Source of the DNA: Myrica gale
Lineage: Eukaryota > Streptophyta > Magnoliopsida > Fagales > Myricaceae
Reading direction: 5' to 3'
Assembly: GCA_963930655.1 (NCBI GenBank)
Contig: OZ005621.1
Coordinates: 6,187,001-6,251,000, forward strand
Length of the DNA stretch: 64,000 nt
In this document: piece after piece, positions 11,974 to 24,180 of the stretch
Numbering within the stretch: the first letter of the stretch is position 1
Layout of the letters: each line of letters opens with the position of its first letter
Position numbers and translations under genes: made by a program
Notes under the pieces: generated by a model
What the model was told of the DNA's origin: nothing
Database searches by the model: none
Seen by the model: only the letters and a program-made list of their open reading frames with translations

Positions 11974-14390
11974 AGGGGGCTCAAGAGGGTTTGGTTTTGT
12001 GTACTTTTGGGGTGAGCTAAAGGTGCATATTTATATACGGGGGTTGCGTTTAGAGGGTGGTCATGAAGTGAGCAAATAGGTTTCATGATTAGGTTTCCAC
12101 GTCGATGATGTTTATATAAACAGAAGCCCATCAGGAAAAAGAGAAAGAGAGAGGGAAGAAGGAGAGCACAGGATGGATGAGACGATTTAATTAGACGCAA
12201 TTAGCAGTGAGGAAGTCACTCTTTACTTCCAAGCAAGTACAATATTAGCCATGACCCTTGGCAAAGGAAAAAAAAGTTACACGAGGAGCCGTAAAGTTCA
12301 CGGACGAGAGAATCTGTCTCTTGTGAACAACATGGTGGGGGTGGCAAATTAGCACGTTCGCCGCACTCAATCTTGAAAGACCTCAAAGCTGCTCCTTTTT
12401 AATCCATGCATGAGTTACTATACATATATACATGAAATCAAGGTTTTGGTAAATTGGCTATCTTAATATTGCTGGGTATGTTTAGATATTCATGGATAAG
12501 ATCAAGATTTACTGATGGAAACGTCGTAGCCAACAACTGGACTTGGATTAGCAATTAAAGGAGGTTACACTTTCTAGATCAGAAGGAAGAAGAATGGAAT
12601 TGATTTGGTAATTTTGTCAGCCATATTTTTGTTGAAATGGTCAACTACCATCTTCAACCATTTTTGTTGAAAATGGTTTCGTAGGGTCACGAGAAGAATT
12701 TTCGTGGAAAATAGAGTTAAAATATCTGACTGTTTCTGAAACCTGTATTTTGAATCTTTGCTATATATCCCTCTCGCCGATTAAGGGTAGGTTTGTTCAG
12801 GATTTCGATCTTAAGTTTTTAATATTATAATATCAATATTATTTCTATATAAATACCAATATAATTTATTATTAATTTTTTACACACATAGATACAAATC
12901 AATACATTTTACACGTATATCAATAAAATTTAAACATCACCTAAATATTCGCACCATATTTAAAGTTGTGTTTGTGAAATAAAATTTAAGTATTGAAGTT
13001 GATGAAAAAGAGAAGAGAGGGAAAAAATTGTTGAAAAGGTGAAAAAGTTTATGGGTAAGATGGTGATAAAATGAAAAATTGTATGAAAATTGATGAAAAA
13101 GTAAAGAGATAGAGTATTTTATAATGATGATAAAATTTTAAGTGATCAAAATTTTAATAAGCAAACATAGCATTAATATAGTGAAAATTTTCTGAAATCC
13201 AAAGTAGTTGGTTTTACTTGTCCATCGATGCCAGAAAACTTCTGCCCTCGTGATATTACTCGATTGACTACACGTATACACAAAAGATAATCTCGTGACT
13301 ACATTTTCGACCAGAGAATCGGTGATGATCTTATTGCTTTGAAAGGTGGGTTTGTGTGGTAAAATTTTTGGTATTGGATTTAGTGTTGGTATTGGGTTTA
13401 GTGAAAAAGTGAAGAGAGAGGTAATATTTTATAGTTTTTGTAATTTTTTATATTTTTTTATGGAAGAGAGAGATTATATTGGAGTATTTTATTAAGAGAG
13501 AGATAAAATTTTGGGTAAAATTTTAGTGACAAACGCAGCCTTTACTTTTGTCTTGTCAGCGGCGGTACGTTGGGGCTTGAACCAAAAGAGAAAAGCCCCG
13601 ATTGTTTATGCAACGGTTTTGTATATATGCAGGGATTTGTGTAATATATATATATATATAGGTAGGCTTATTCACATTAATAGGTATATAGTCCAACTAT
13701 TAATGATTTAAAACTCACATAGGTTACATTTTGCATGAGTACTGCAGCTAGCTTCATGCATATCATTAGGATTTAGGGGCGAAGCTAAGAGGGGGCCGTG
13801 CCCCCCACTCCCCATTCCCCAAAAGTACTAATGGAAATAATATATGTTTTGACCAATATTGTTTTTCTATTTTTTTAAGCATGACACCAAAAAAAATTAT
13901 GGCTTGATAATTATCATCTACAACTTCAATAAAACATATGGGTAAAATCCTATTATCTAGGCAATGCCAATGGGTCACGGCTGAGGAAAAAATACGACGC
14001 AATTCTTTCCTGTTGCCAATGCATAGCATGACTTTCATGCATTAAGTGGTTGGTTGCCCTATATATGAATTATTGATTATATTTCAGGGAATACTGCCAT
14101 AAATGACAACAATTTGATGAGACAGAACAAAGCTAAGCTATCCGAAAACATTATGCATCCTTCCATTCTATGCTGGACCAATGGATATTATTATGGACCA
14201 ATCTCGAAGGCGATTCTTTTCAATTTTCTACTATGCCAGTAGACATAACAGATTGATAAATTTTATACTATTTAATATTATTTATATAAAAATTTTAACA
14301 ATATAAATTTTATAATAATATCTATTTTTTAAAATCTTATAATGTTGTAGGAATTATAAAAAAATATCGGATGCTTATACATATATACTA
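11974..14390. other. BXL upstream region and AT-rich intergenic DNA
   Basis: The first few hundred bases should hold the BXL promoter and 5' UTR; TATATAAAT-like sequence lies near 12030. No other gene is visible. Around 12780-13170 are decayed MITE-like sequences with GTTTGTG termini. A better-preserved Tourist-family copy is listed at 13347-13545. The remainder holds short AT repeats and no coding sequence that I recognise. Confidence 0.45.
13347..13545. mobile_element. Tourist-like MITE, family 1
   Basis: About 200 bp with termini GGTGGGTTTGTG and ACAAACGCAGCC. The interior (GTTGGTATTGGGTTTAGTG, then AT-rich and GAGAGAGA tracts) is shared with copies at 21882-22999, 44330-44528 (inverted) and 49772-49938 (inverted). 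Better copies of the family show TAA target duplications, pointing to PIF/Harbinger-Tourist. Confidence 0.6.
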
Positions 14391-14391
14391 G

Positions 14392-14852
14392 TGGGGCGTT
14401 TGTTTGCCGAAATTTCGGAGAATATTCTTAAAATTTTGAAAATCTTGTGAAGTTTGAAAATTTTTGGGATTTGTGAAAAGATGTTATAATTTTAAAATTG
14501 TTTAATTTTATTTTGAAAATTTTAAGGTAGTAATAAAGAATAATGATGACAATCATTGTTAGTTTTTTTTTTAACCCCCACATGCGTTGTCCTTTTCTGT
14601 TTCTGAGGAATGTTTTTCTGTTTTGCAATAATTCTTTTTTGCTCTCTTCGTTATGCGCCCTTCCACATTTTCCGCAACAGTGCTCTTCCGTCTTCTTCTT
14701 TTTTTCTTAGTTGCTGCACTGCTGTCAGGTGCTGGTCAAAAGTACAAGAAACACTTATGTGTGTCTGGCACGGTGGGACCACGTACGGCTCAAAATGTTT
14801 GGAGCGAAACTGCGTTTGTTTTGCTCGAAATTTCGAGCAAAAAAACGCCCCC
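14392..14852. mobile_element. MITE with GGGGCGTTTGTTTG-type ends
   Basis: Left end GGGGCGTTTGTTTGCCGAAA and right end TTTCGAGCAAAAAAACGCCC are inverted copies. The flanks share CTAG, suggesting a short target duplication. The left half resembles the Tourist-like MITE at 29486-29668. The interior (about 14600-14830) is less AT-rich and includes short open frames without motifs. Confidence 0.5.
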
Positions 14853-16241
14853 TAGAGCTGCTTTTAAGTTGGGACAGGGGCCTGGCATGGGTGATTTGTT
14901 GAGGATAGTATACCAATCTTATCCCAAAAATTGCTTCACTGGCCTAAATAGATAGCCATGCCAACTAACCGATATGGAGCTTTCCTTATATATCCTCCTC
15001 CAATTCAACAATCCGACGTCTTTGGAAACTCTTTATTTTGTTTTGTTTTCCCCCCTGCTAGTTGTTTCTTAGACATTGCTATATATCTGTCCTTGGCGAC
15101 CAGCCTTGCTGGAACAAGGGCGGTCATGGAAAACGGCAGAGTTGGCCAATTCCTGCATAGCAAGCTTCTTGAGCGTTTTAGAGAACCAATTGAAGGTCCA
15201 ATAATATAATTATACTAATTGATGAAATAACAAAACTTAACTACTGCAGACCATTCACGGAGATTAGAATGTAAATAAGTGTGTTTATTGATAAGCATTC
15301 GTGGGATCACGATTCTATGTAATTTTTTATCTGAAATACATGATATAATTTAAAAAGAGAACAACATAATATGTAAGCTCTATTACTTGGGATACGTTGT
15401 CTGAAACTTGATAATATTAAATAGTGCATACTATCTTTTTCTAAATCAAATCATATAATTTGAATAATAAATTACAGATGATCGTAATATTGATTTTATA
15501 ACTCTGAAAGCTGACATGTCTATCCTACTATGATTGGACAACAATAAACTTCCTCACAAACGTTACTTATAGTATTAAATTCTACATCCCAACTGATTGG
15601 CACCTGGTAGATACCATTAATCCTTGCAAAGCACGCTAGCTTTTAGGTTTCTTAAGCCGCAAACCAAAGTCACATCGGCCTCTTATTAAGTTCTCTCAAG
15701 TTAGAAGACGAAAATATGGTTAAACATTTGTAGTCTTCTAGAGATAACTTCAAACATTGTGGTGTATGGCTGCTAGACCTCCTTGAAAGTGTTTCAGATT
15801 AGCTTCGGTGGACTCCATAGTGGTCATGTCAAGTGTTTCAGATTTCTAGAAAACACTCCCATTGGATAATGTTCGTAATCCATGCCTTTGACATGTCAGC
15901 TTATTTTTTCGGATGATAATCCGTATATGAATTTGATGTGGCATAATGGCCTCACGTCTATTATTTGGATTCAAGATAATATCATAATCCATTTATAAGA
16001 TTTGATATGATATTATTATGATATCAGATATTTACGTTTTAATGTGAGATATCATAAAATTTTATTATTTAAATGTAAAGATATTTTTTTAAATAGAAAC
16101 TCTCAACTTATAATTTGCATAGAGTACTTAAAATACAAAACACAGTCATAGAGAACTTTTATTGTAGATGTAACTCTTCTAAACCAAACCACTTAAATCT
16201 ATGTCTCTTGTTACTGTTTCTCTAAATCTCTTTATTTTGAC

Positions 16242-16276
<35 letters not shown>

Positions 16277-17000
16277 GTTATTTAGAAATAAATACTAGCT
16301 CTATTAAAATCAGTGATGGATCTTTATCTTCATTCCCTAATTAGACGAAGCTGCATGGGAAGATTTGTACGAAGGGCCAACTCTTTTGTTGTCTGGACTC
16401 GAAAGAATAATTCTCATCGAGAATATTCATTAAAAAGAACAATAAATATTTCTGTATTCATGCAAGTTGTTTTGGTTTACAAAGCCTGTGTTATGTAGAA
16501 GTGTGTAAGCATTACATAAACGGGACCCGTCTAGGAATTTCGGGTCAAAAAGACCCTTCTCTGTAAAGTTTTTATGGCCATTTGGATTCAGGCTTTTAAG
16601 GTCAATATATTAGGCTAAATTATTTTTTCCAGATAATATAAAATACTAAGGCAACTCTATATATCACGGAAGTTTGATATTTGTTTCTTCAATATTTTTG
16701 CCATCCTGGAATAAAAGACTAGTTGAACTAAAAACTTTGACGTGCATCTTGCAGGACAACTAGCAATCAAGATGGTTCAGACCAGTTAAAGCCATTTCAC
16801 ACAATTTAATTTACAACACAACACAACGAATCACGAATGCCTCTTGTATTTCCCGTTCCAATTGGGCTTAATCAATATATTTAAAGGCCACAGGAGGTTA
16901 CAAATGAACAAAATAGTTTACACGGAAGGTGACTTTTAAACAACACATGAGAAAATCATGCATAAGTTTTTATCTGAAAGCATAAAAACTAAACGTCCAA
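14853..17000. other. intergenic DNA; paralogous block containing an unoccupied MULE target site
   Basis: No gene recognised. From about 15757 to 15960 and again from 16503 to 16690 the sequence closely matches DNA flanking the 7.7-kb Mutator-like element (29887-30013, 37752-37890 and 38660-38830). Here ATTGGATAA occurs once at 15861-15869, whereas the other block has it on both sides of the element. A (TA)n tract lies at about 16247-16272. The right end should contain the 3' UTR of the first AAE gene. Confidence 0.6.
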
Positions 17001-17074
17001 ACCACAGGGAAGCAGACTTTCTTCCAAAATTATTTTAACTCTTTTGTATTCGCTTTTCAGTCACCACCATAGAA

Positions 17075-20000
17075 TTACAACTTACTCATGGGTATCGGCC
17101 CCATCTCTTTGGCCTTGGCTCTCAGCAAATGCTTCTGCACCTTCCCAGTAGCTGTCTTTGGCAATGTACCAAACACTACAGATTTTGGAACCCAGTAACC
17201 AGGCATCTTAGACCGGCAGAACTTCAATATGTCTTCCACCAAATGTTGCTCATCAGAGGAATCCACACTGGGCTTTAAAGTTACAAAAGCGCACGGAGAC
17301 TCACCCCAACGCTCATCTGGCCTTGCCACCACTGATGCCTCAAAAATGGCTGGGTGCTGGTATAGGGTATTTTCTACCTCCAAGCTACTGATGTTTTCAC
17401 CTCCGGATATAATGATGTCTTTTGACCTATCTTTGATTTCAATATATCCGTCTGGGTGCTTTACAGCCAGATCTCCTGAATGAAACCACCCATTGGCAAA
17501 AGCCTCCTCGTTTGCTTTTGGGTTCTTTAAGTAGCCCTTCATTACACCATTACCCCGAAATACAATCTCCCCAATCGTAGTTCCATCAGCAGGAACAGGT
17601 CGCATGCTTCGAGTGTTGACAACATCTAGGCCCTCCAAACCAACATACCGGATGCCTTGACGTGCATTGAGACGGGCTTGGGTTTCGGGGGGCAATGAGT
17701 CCCACTCAGGTTTCCATACGCATACAGTGGAAGGGCCATAGGTTTCTGAGAGACCGTATGTGTGGGTAATACGGAAGCCCTTCTTCGACATTGAAAAGAG
17801 AACAGAAGGGGGTGGTGCTGCACCAGCTGTCATTACATGAACAACACGAAGCAAAGGAAGGATAGTTTCCTCAGGTGCAGCATTAACTATGGTGTTGAGC
17901 ACCACAGGTGCAGCACAAAAATGGGTCACACCATTTTTGGCTATGGCTGAGTAGACTGCCTTTGCTGAAACCTGAAGTGCGGAAAGAACTATAAAGGAGC
18001 ATGAATATCTATGAAATCAACAGGCTAGGAATTAGAGGCTATGATTAAATAATTTTTTGATAAGTAAGGCTATGATTCCATAATGAAGGCATATTTTTCC
18101 AGGCACTCAAGAACATATCTTAAGCATTACCAACTACACTGATTTACCTGGCGAAGGCATATGCTTGTCCCACAAAGAGCAGCAAGACACCAAGCGAAAC
18201 ACCAACCATTGCAATGAAACATGGGAAGGGTCCATAGGTATACAGCCCCTTCATTCATCCCCCAGATAATAGGATTGCTCAGCGACATGAGATATGCCCC
18301 TCGGTGACTCAATACCACCCCCTTAGGACTAGCCGTTGTACCCGATGTATAACCCAAAGCAATGCTCTGCCACTCATCCTCTGGTGGTTTCCAAGCAAAC
18401 TCAGGGTCACCAGTTTCCAGGAACTCCTCATATTCAATGGCCCCTCTTCGCAGTGCATATTTGAGTGCACTAGGGTCACAGTTTTCATCACCTATAACAA
18501 CTAACAGCGGAGGCCTGTAACTTTTGTTTTTCTCTGACAAGATCTTCAAAGCTTCTTCTACTAGAGCAAAAAACTCTTGATCCATGATCACAACTGCAGC
18601 TGATGAATGACCAAGAAGGAAAGCAATGGTTGATTCATTTAGACGAATATTTACTGCATTTAGAACAGCTCCAGCCATTGGAACTCCAAAATGAGCTTCA
18701 TAGATGGCTGGGACATTTGGTGCTATTACTGCTACCTGTTAGGAAATCTCACCAAAGACAAAATATTGCATGTTTACTAGCTTGATACAGCATTAAAACA
18801 GAAAAAGAAAGGTTATGGACAGCGCTTAAAAGTTTCAAAACATTCATCACCTAGACCAGACCACTCAAGCAAATTCTGTAAAATGGTTTCCTAAGTTAGA
18901 TACTCTTTAAATGGATACAGCGATCAGGATCAAAAATCCAATGCACAATTGTTCTATCAACATAATTAACGATGGTAAAACTTAGAGCAAGACCATGACA
19001 GGTAGGTACGCAACAAAAAAAGATAAAATTTAAAGCAGCCCCAAGAACAAGCAGTTCTGTGGAAACCATAGCTTATGGACAAGAAAGCGAATGCAGGAAG
19101 CAATAACCTCAACAAATCACTTATGCATGCACAATAATGTCTTTGGGCAAGATTAGTACCAACCAAGAGAAAACATTGAGACAGAATAATTCTTTTCATA
19201 TTACAACCGTTTTAATTGTTTTTTCCTTTCACCATTCTTGCTGCTCTTGAACAATGAGAATGCCATACTTCACTTGGTTTAAACCACTTTTCTCCACCAT
19301 TGGGGCTTGGGCCCAACTTGGTGTTTGCATTGGGCTATAGCCCCCTTTAGCTGCTGTCAAGGGCTCCATGCTCGTTTATATTGTAGTCCTTGGGACAATA
19401 GGACTAGTATGAATAATAAACATTCATTTGCTCCCAACATTTTGATTTCTTTCCTATACACCTTTTAGGAAGTCAGCTAAGACCAACTTCATTGGAAATG
19501 CACATCCATAGAATTGACTCTTCGAGTATGGCAGGAAGTATGAAGGTCCAAAGAATCTTAGGAACTCACGTTATACTGCAGAATAGCAATTGAAAAAGCT
19601 AAACATCTTTTGGAACTCTAAAGGCCCATTAGAATTTCATTATTCCCTCAAAAAAAAAAAAAGACTTCATCAGGAATCCATGCCCAAATCTGAAGGCAAA
19701 TAGCCTGAGGAACTGTAGGACTGAAACAAGTCAAATGGAAACCAAGTGAAATGTGGGAACTATCAAGCAACCTAAAAGGAAATGTGTTTTACTCTGCTGT
19801 GGTGCACAGTAAAGCTTGCTAAAATTCTGAAAATAACAAAGCACTAACAGGAGCTGTTCAGCATGGTCGATAAGCTCTGGCTGGCCTTACCTATCACTGA
19901 TAACAATTACCCATTGGATCGTTCCTTGTACTCCTAAATCCTGGTCCTTCAAGTAGGTCATTGCTTCATTATACTTGACAGGACATGGATACGTATACAA

Positions 20001-21055
20001 AAACAATTTCACTATGTAATATGACAGCTGAATTGCCACACCCCTCATACCACTCAATTCCAGTTCCACACACTGGGGACCACAATATCGTCCTACACTT
20101 GCACTTACACTTTCTACAACAGAAGGATCTGAACCGCGTTCATGAATGTTAACCCCACTATTCCGACATAATAATCATTCTAGATAACCCAGGCAGTTCC
20201 ATATGTGCCACTATTCCGGTATAGTATTCAAATTCTCTCCTAAATATAAAAGGCCAAATTTTTTCTGCAGAAAGATTGAACTGTCAATTGCACCACCACA
20301 GTATTGCGCAAGGAAAAAAATATAATATAAATTACAATCTCCCATATAGTGAACGACTACAAGACCAGTATTGGCCCAAATCAACATCTAAATAACTTCC
20401 TAATTTAGCTTAAAAGTTGAAGATATACGGACATCATTCATATGTGCTTGAAATCGAGCTAATCTCTAAAAGGAAGTAAGCCAGGGCAAAACATAATGTA
20501 TAGCAGGCCTAAATTGTAGATGGAAAAAATGCAAAACCAAATTGCTATTATGGCAAGTTAGTATAACAGCATCTAATAATGGATAATCTGTGTAATAATC
20601 TGTTTGGTAACTAGTGGATTAGCCGATAAAATAATTCCAAAAGTTTTTTTAAAAAAAACTTTGATGTTTCTTCAAAGACGTTGACTTTTTCGTTTATTGA
20701 AAAATCGAGGGAACAGAACAGCAGCCATCCTGTTCTCTTCTCTAATTTTCACTCCTTTTTTTAAAATCTTTTTCTCGGTAAACAAACAGAGAGCAAGCTC
20801 ATGCAAATGGTAACAAAGAAATAGTCGGGGGATGACAGTTACCGTGCTACCAAGACCGATGGAGTGGTTAGAGAGAGCGGAGGCCAATCGACGGCAGCGC
20901 TGGTAAGTGTCTCGCCACGTGTAGCGCCGAGATCCATAGACCACCGAGTCTCTGGTGGGGTGCACCAAAGCTGCCCTATCCAGAAACCACAGCGGTGTTA
21001 ACGCGGTGTAGTTCGCGGCGTTCTTCGGCAGATCGTCTACGTCTATACTCACCAT
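17075..21055 (-). CDS. AAE7: peroxisomal acyl-activating enzyme, ACN1/AAE7-like, copy A (565 aa)
   Basis: AMP-forming acyl-CoA synthetase of the ANL superfamily, most like Arabidopsis ACN1/AAE7. That enzyme activates acetate (and butyrate) to the CoA ester in peroxisomes and feeds the glyoxylate cycle. Three exons: 20843-21055 (71 codons), 18148-18735 (196) and 17075-17971 (298 plus stop), all phase 0. The N-terminus DDLPKNAANYTALTPLWFLD is diagnostic of the clade. The P-loop motif YTSGTTASPKG starts near residue 200, GYIEIKDRSKDIIISGGENI forms the hinge and C-terminal core, and the catalytic lysine lies in TATGKVQKH near residue 544. The protein ends in SKL, a peroxisomal targeting signal. 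The ATG at 21053-21055 precedes VSIDVDDLPK. No lesions seen. Substrate is inferred from the clade only. Confidence 0.9.
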
Positions 21056-21142
21056 CGCATTCGCCGTCTGTCACACTGTCTGTGTCGCGTCGTGCGTTTG
21101 TGGTTTCCAACTAACGACAATGTTAGAACAGTATAAATGGAA

Positions 21143-21151
21143 GTTTATATA
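21143..21151 (-). promoter_or_regulatory. TATA box of AAE copy A
   Basis: TATATAAAC on the minus strand, about 90 bp upstream of the start codon. Copies B and C have related elements at 28149-28158 and 43876-43885 at similar distances, so the core promoter was duplicated with the gene. Confidence 0.55.
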
Positions 21152-21881
21152 GAGACCCCGTTGACTGCGGGAGCGTGATCAGGCGGCTCTGAATCAGTGA
21201 CTGGTGGGTCCCCGACATCAGATCGCCACTCAGACAAAGAATAGACCAGATCGAACTCACTTGTCTTGTTGAAAAAGAGAAACGCTAGACGCTCGTCTCG
21301 CGTGTTGTGATAAGGTTCTTTCGCTGATGTGGACTTATTTTTTTATTAGAAACTTTAGACCGGTTACCTCTTAGTTTTTTGCGAAAATCGATTTATCTTA
21401 TATTCTCTCTCGTATTAAAATTTTAAAAAAATTCAAAATTCAAACTTAAAACAAGAAAGCGTGTTCATCCGAGTGATCTCACATTCTCTCCATTTTCATT
21501 CTCACCTCCACCTTCCTTTCTCTAACCACTAAGCGCTACGGCTGAGAGCATAATGAGCTTAGATTTGGCCTTATGTTTCTTATGGGGAATTATAATATAG
21601 GCCGCAACGAAATTCAATTCCTTTATGGTAGAAGATCGACTGGGTCAGGAGTGGATCACAGTGCGAAGTCGATTCGAAGACAATGAGAATATCAAAATCG
21701 AAGCCACTATGTTTGATGGTGTGTCACTGTTCCTAAGCCAGGAGCTGATAGCTATGGGTAAGATGTACACCTTCACCATAGCTTGCTCGTTGATATCTCC
21801 AGGGCGATGGTTGTGATGAATTGGATTTTCTGTGCTTCGCTTGGCCCGATTTTTGGAGGTTCAGAAAGTTTATATGCTTAA

Positions 21882-22999
21882 GGTTGTGTTTGTGTTGAAA
21901 AATTTTGGGTTAATGGCAAAAATAGTCCCTGGGTTTTATGCCCATTATCGATTTGGTCCCTGGATTTTAAATTTGGTCACCTAAGTCCTTATAGGTTATC
22001 ATCATTTATCGATTTGGTCCTTCCGTCCAATTTCGTCTCCTCCGTGCACAGTCAGCTAACGGTGGGCCACGTCACCACCAATCAAATCGCGACATGTGTT
22101 TTTTTTTAAAAAAAAAATTCCACCTGGCACATTCATAAAAAAAAAAACTCTTCGAACGGGGGGGACCCCTCCGTTCGCGCGACCAAGGGAGCCCAGATTC
22201 CTCGTCGCCGAGGTGGGCGGCTCCCCTGCTCAGGGGTGGCCGGGAGCCACCCACCCCGGCGACAGGGATCTGGGCTCCCTCGCGGCGGTGGGGCGAGACG
22301 GAGCCCAGATCTGGGCTCCCTCGTCGCCGGGGCGGCTCGCGCCGCTAGTTGTGGCCGGGGTGGGAGTCGAGGGGGTGGCTTGCGGCTAGCCCTGGCGGCG
22401 CGAGCCGCCCCGGCGACGGGGGAGCCCAGATTTGGGCTCCCTCTCGCACGGGTCCCCACCGCGCCAGGGAGCCCAGATCTGGGCTCCGTCTCGCCCCACC
22501 GCTGCGAGGTCGCCGGGGTGGGTGGCTCCCGGCCACCCCTGAGCAGGGGAGCCCAGATTTGGGCTCCCTTTGTCGCGCGAACGGGGGGTCTCCCCCGTTC
22601 GAGGAGTTTTTTTTATGAATGTGCCAGGTAGAATTTTTTTTTTAAAAAAAACACGTGTCGCGATTTGGTTGGTGGTGACGTGGCCCACCGTTAGTTGATT
22701 GTGCACGGAGGAGACAGAATTGGACGGAAGGACCAAATCGATAAATGATGATAATCTAAGGACTTAGGGACCAAATTGATAATGGACATAAAACCAAGGG
22801 GCTATTTTTGCCATTAACCCAAAAAATTTTGGTATTGAGTTTTGTGTTGGTATTGAGTTTAGTGAAAAAGTGAAGAGGTAATTTTTTTTTATATTTTTTG
22901 TAATTTTTTATATTTTTTTATGGGAGAGAGAGATTATATTGTAGTATTTTATTGTAAGTTGGTGAAAAATATTGTGATATTTTTTGTGCAAACGCACCC
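21882..22999. mobile_element. Tourist-like MITE, family 1, split by a nested element
   Basis: Outer element with ends GGTTGTGTTTGTG and GCAAACGCACCC and TAA target duplications on both sides (21879-21881 and 23000-23002). TAA or TTA duplications are typical of PIF/Harbinger-Tourist. The family-1 body resumes after the nested insertion (22831-22999). The unsplit length would be about 200 bp, as in the other copies. Confidence 0.65.
21907..22820. mobile_element. GC-rich foldback element nested in the MITE (MULE-like)
   Basis: Ends GGGTTAATGGCAAAAATAG and CTATTTTTGCCATTAACCC are perfect inverted copies, and similarity between the arms continues for roughly 250 bp. Flanks carry AAAAATTTT-type direct repeats of 9-10 bp, as in Mutator-like elements. 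The core (about 22150-22610) is strongly GC-rich, unlike the rest of the window, and contains at least six copies of GGAGCCCAGAT or its complement, several as the palindrome GAGCCCAGATCTGGGCTC. The whole element can fold into one long hairpin. No transposase gene; the long open frames inside are by-products of GC-rich repeats. Confidence 0.65.
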
Positions 23000-23131
23000 T
23001 AAACGTGATTTCAATCATTATATATGTCCTTTTAATAGTTTCTTTAGTTATTCTAGCAATACCCTCTTTTTAAATCCCTTTAACAATTCGTTTTGTTTTT
23101 TTTTTTTTTTAAAAAGGCCAGAGGAGGGAAA

Positions 23132-23518
23132 TAGAGATGTTCATCGTCGGTGGCAGTAACGGTTATGCACTCCATTGCCATCGCCACAGCCTTGGGCAGT
23201 GTCCCCAAAACACCGGTGACCGGTGCCTAACGGTGTCGGTTATACCGGTATCGATGGCGGTTAATCGGGCAAAGGGCCTTGCACGCAAGGTCGCCCGCAC
23301 CATGGGCAAGGGGCCTTACACGCTGCGGGCCATGCGTGTGGAGATGGAAATTTCAACTCTTGTCGCTTGCGTCCCGCACCTATCTCTCTCTTCTCCCTCT
23401 CTTTCCCTATCTTATGTTTTATAAAAAAACAATTATGGTGGTGGCAATGAACCGCCCAGACACCTTTAATGGGTGAAAATGGCAACCGGCCCACTGCCGG
23501 TACCGGTGAACAACCCTA
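23132..23518. mobile_element. hAT-like non-autonomous element
   Basis: Left end TAGAGATGTTCATCGTCGGT and right end ACCGGTGAACAACCCTA form imperfect inverted repeats of the TAGGG type seen in plant hAT elements. Flanks share a GGGAAAT-like sequence consistent with a decayed 8-bp duplication. The interior is rich in CCGGT motifs. No transposase. Confidence 0.45.
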
Positions 23519-23561
23519 GGGGAAATGAGGGACGCGCGGGGGTCCGGGGGTCTGCAAACAA

Positions 23562-24180
23562 ATGGGGAGGGATAACTCCATTGTTGGATCAACCGGCACC
23601 CCAAACCTTGAACTTCTTTGAACTTTGCATTGGTATACACATCTTGAAAGCTCTCTTCTAAAGGAAATGTACTTGAACATGGAATCTTGCAATGAAAAAG
23701 AATCAAAATCAACATTTGTCTCTTTATCAACCATTTTCCTCAAAGCACTATCAAACTTATCAACAAACTCCTTTAGTATGGTCCGTGAGTACATAAACAT
23801 AAAAAAAAACATTCATACTTTCCGACAATCTTTCTCTCCAAAGGAAAGATTTTCATACCCCCCATTCCAACAACAAGAGTTAAAATTCTTACTTGCATGT
23901 ACTCCAGCTCTGTCATATAGGTCTAGTCTTCTTTTCACAGTAGTTTCTATTTTCCTATGACATTTTATTAACCTTGATTTGTCTGGGCTTAAACTATGGT
24001 TATGCTCGAGCACAATCTTAGTCAACATCTACTTTCCATTGGCACATAACATTGCGCAAATCCTGGCTGGACATTCAGATTCAACTTCTCCCTCTTCCTC
24101 CAAGAGTGAACTTGAACATTCCATTTAGAAGAACAAAAGGTTGCCACCATGAGTAACTGAAAAAGCAAACAAAATTGGTT
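23562..24180 (-). pseudogene. internally deleted relative of the FAR1-VARICOSE transposase gene
   Basis: Minus-strand remnant of the gene at 33852-37019. It starts with the same first exon (MECSSS...) at about 24125 and jumps directly to CPARICAML of the FAR1 domain at an apparent GAAT microhomology. It continues through EHNHSLSPDKSRLI, skips most of the MULE domain, and resumes at RTILKEFVDKFDSALRKMV and NAKFKEVQG. From there it runs into VPVDPTMELS, the VARICOSE part. At least three internal deletions are seen, so it is not functional as transposase. The VARICOSE join keeps Pro (VDPT) as in plant VARICOSE, where the large element has Leu, so this copy is not simply derived from its neighbour. 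No terminal inverted repeats found around it. Confidence 0.7.

Noticed and set aside
14610-14955. Three overlapping plus-strand frames of 63-100 codons
   Set aside because: They fall in and across the end of a MITE and show no motif; frames overlap one another.
22096-22736. Overlapping Arg/Gly/Pro-rich open frames of 90-130 codons
   Set aside because: They lie in the GC-rich foldback core and occur in five frames at once, so they reflect base composition and palindromic repeats, not a gene.
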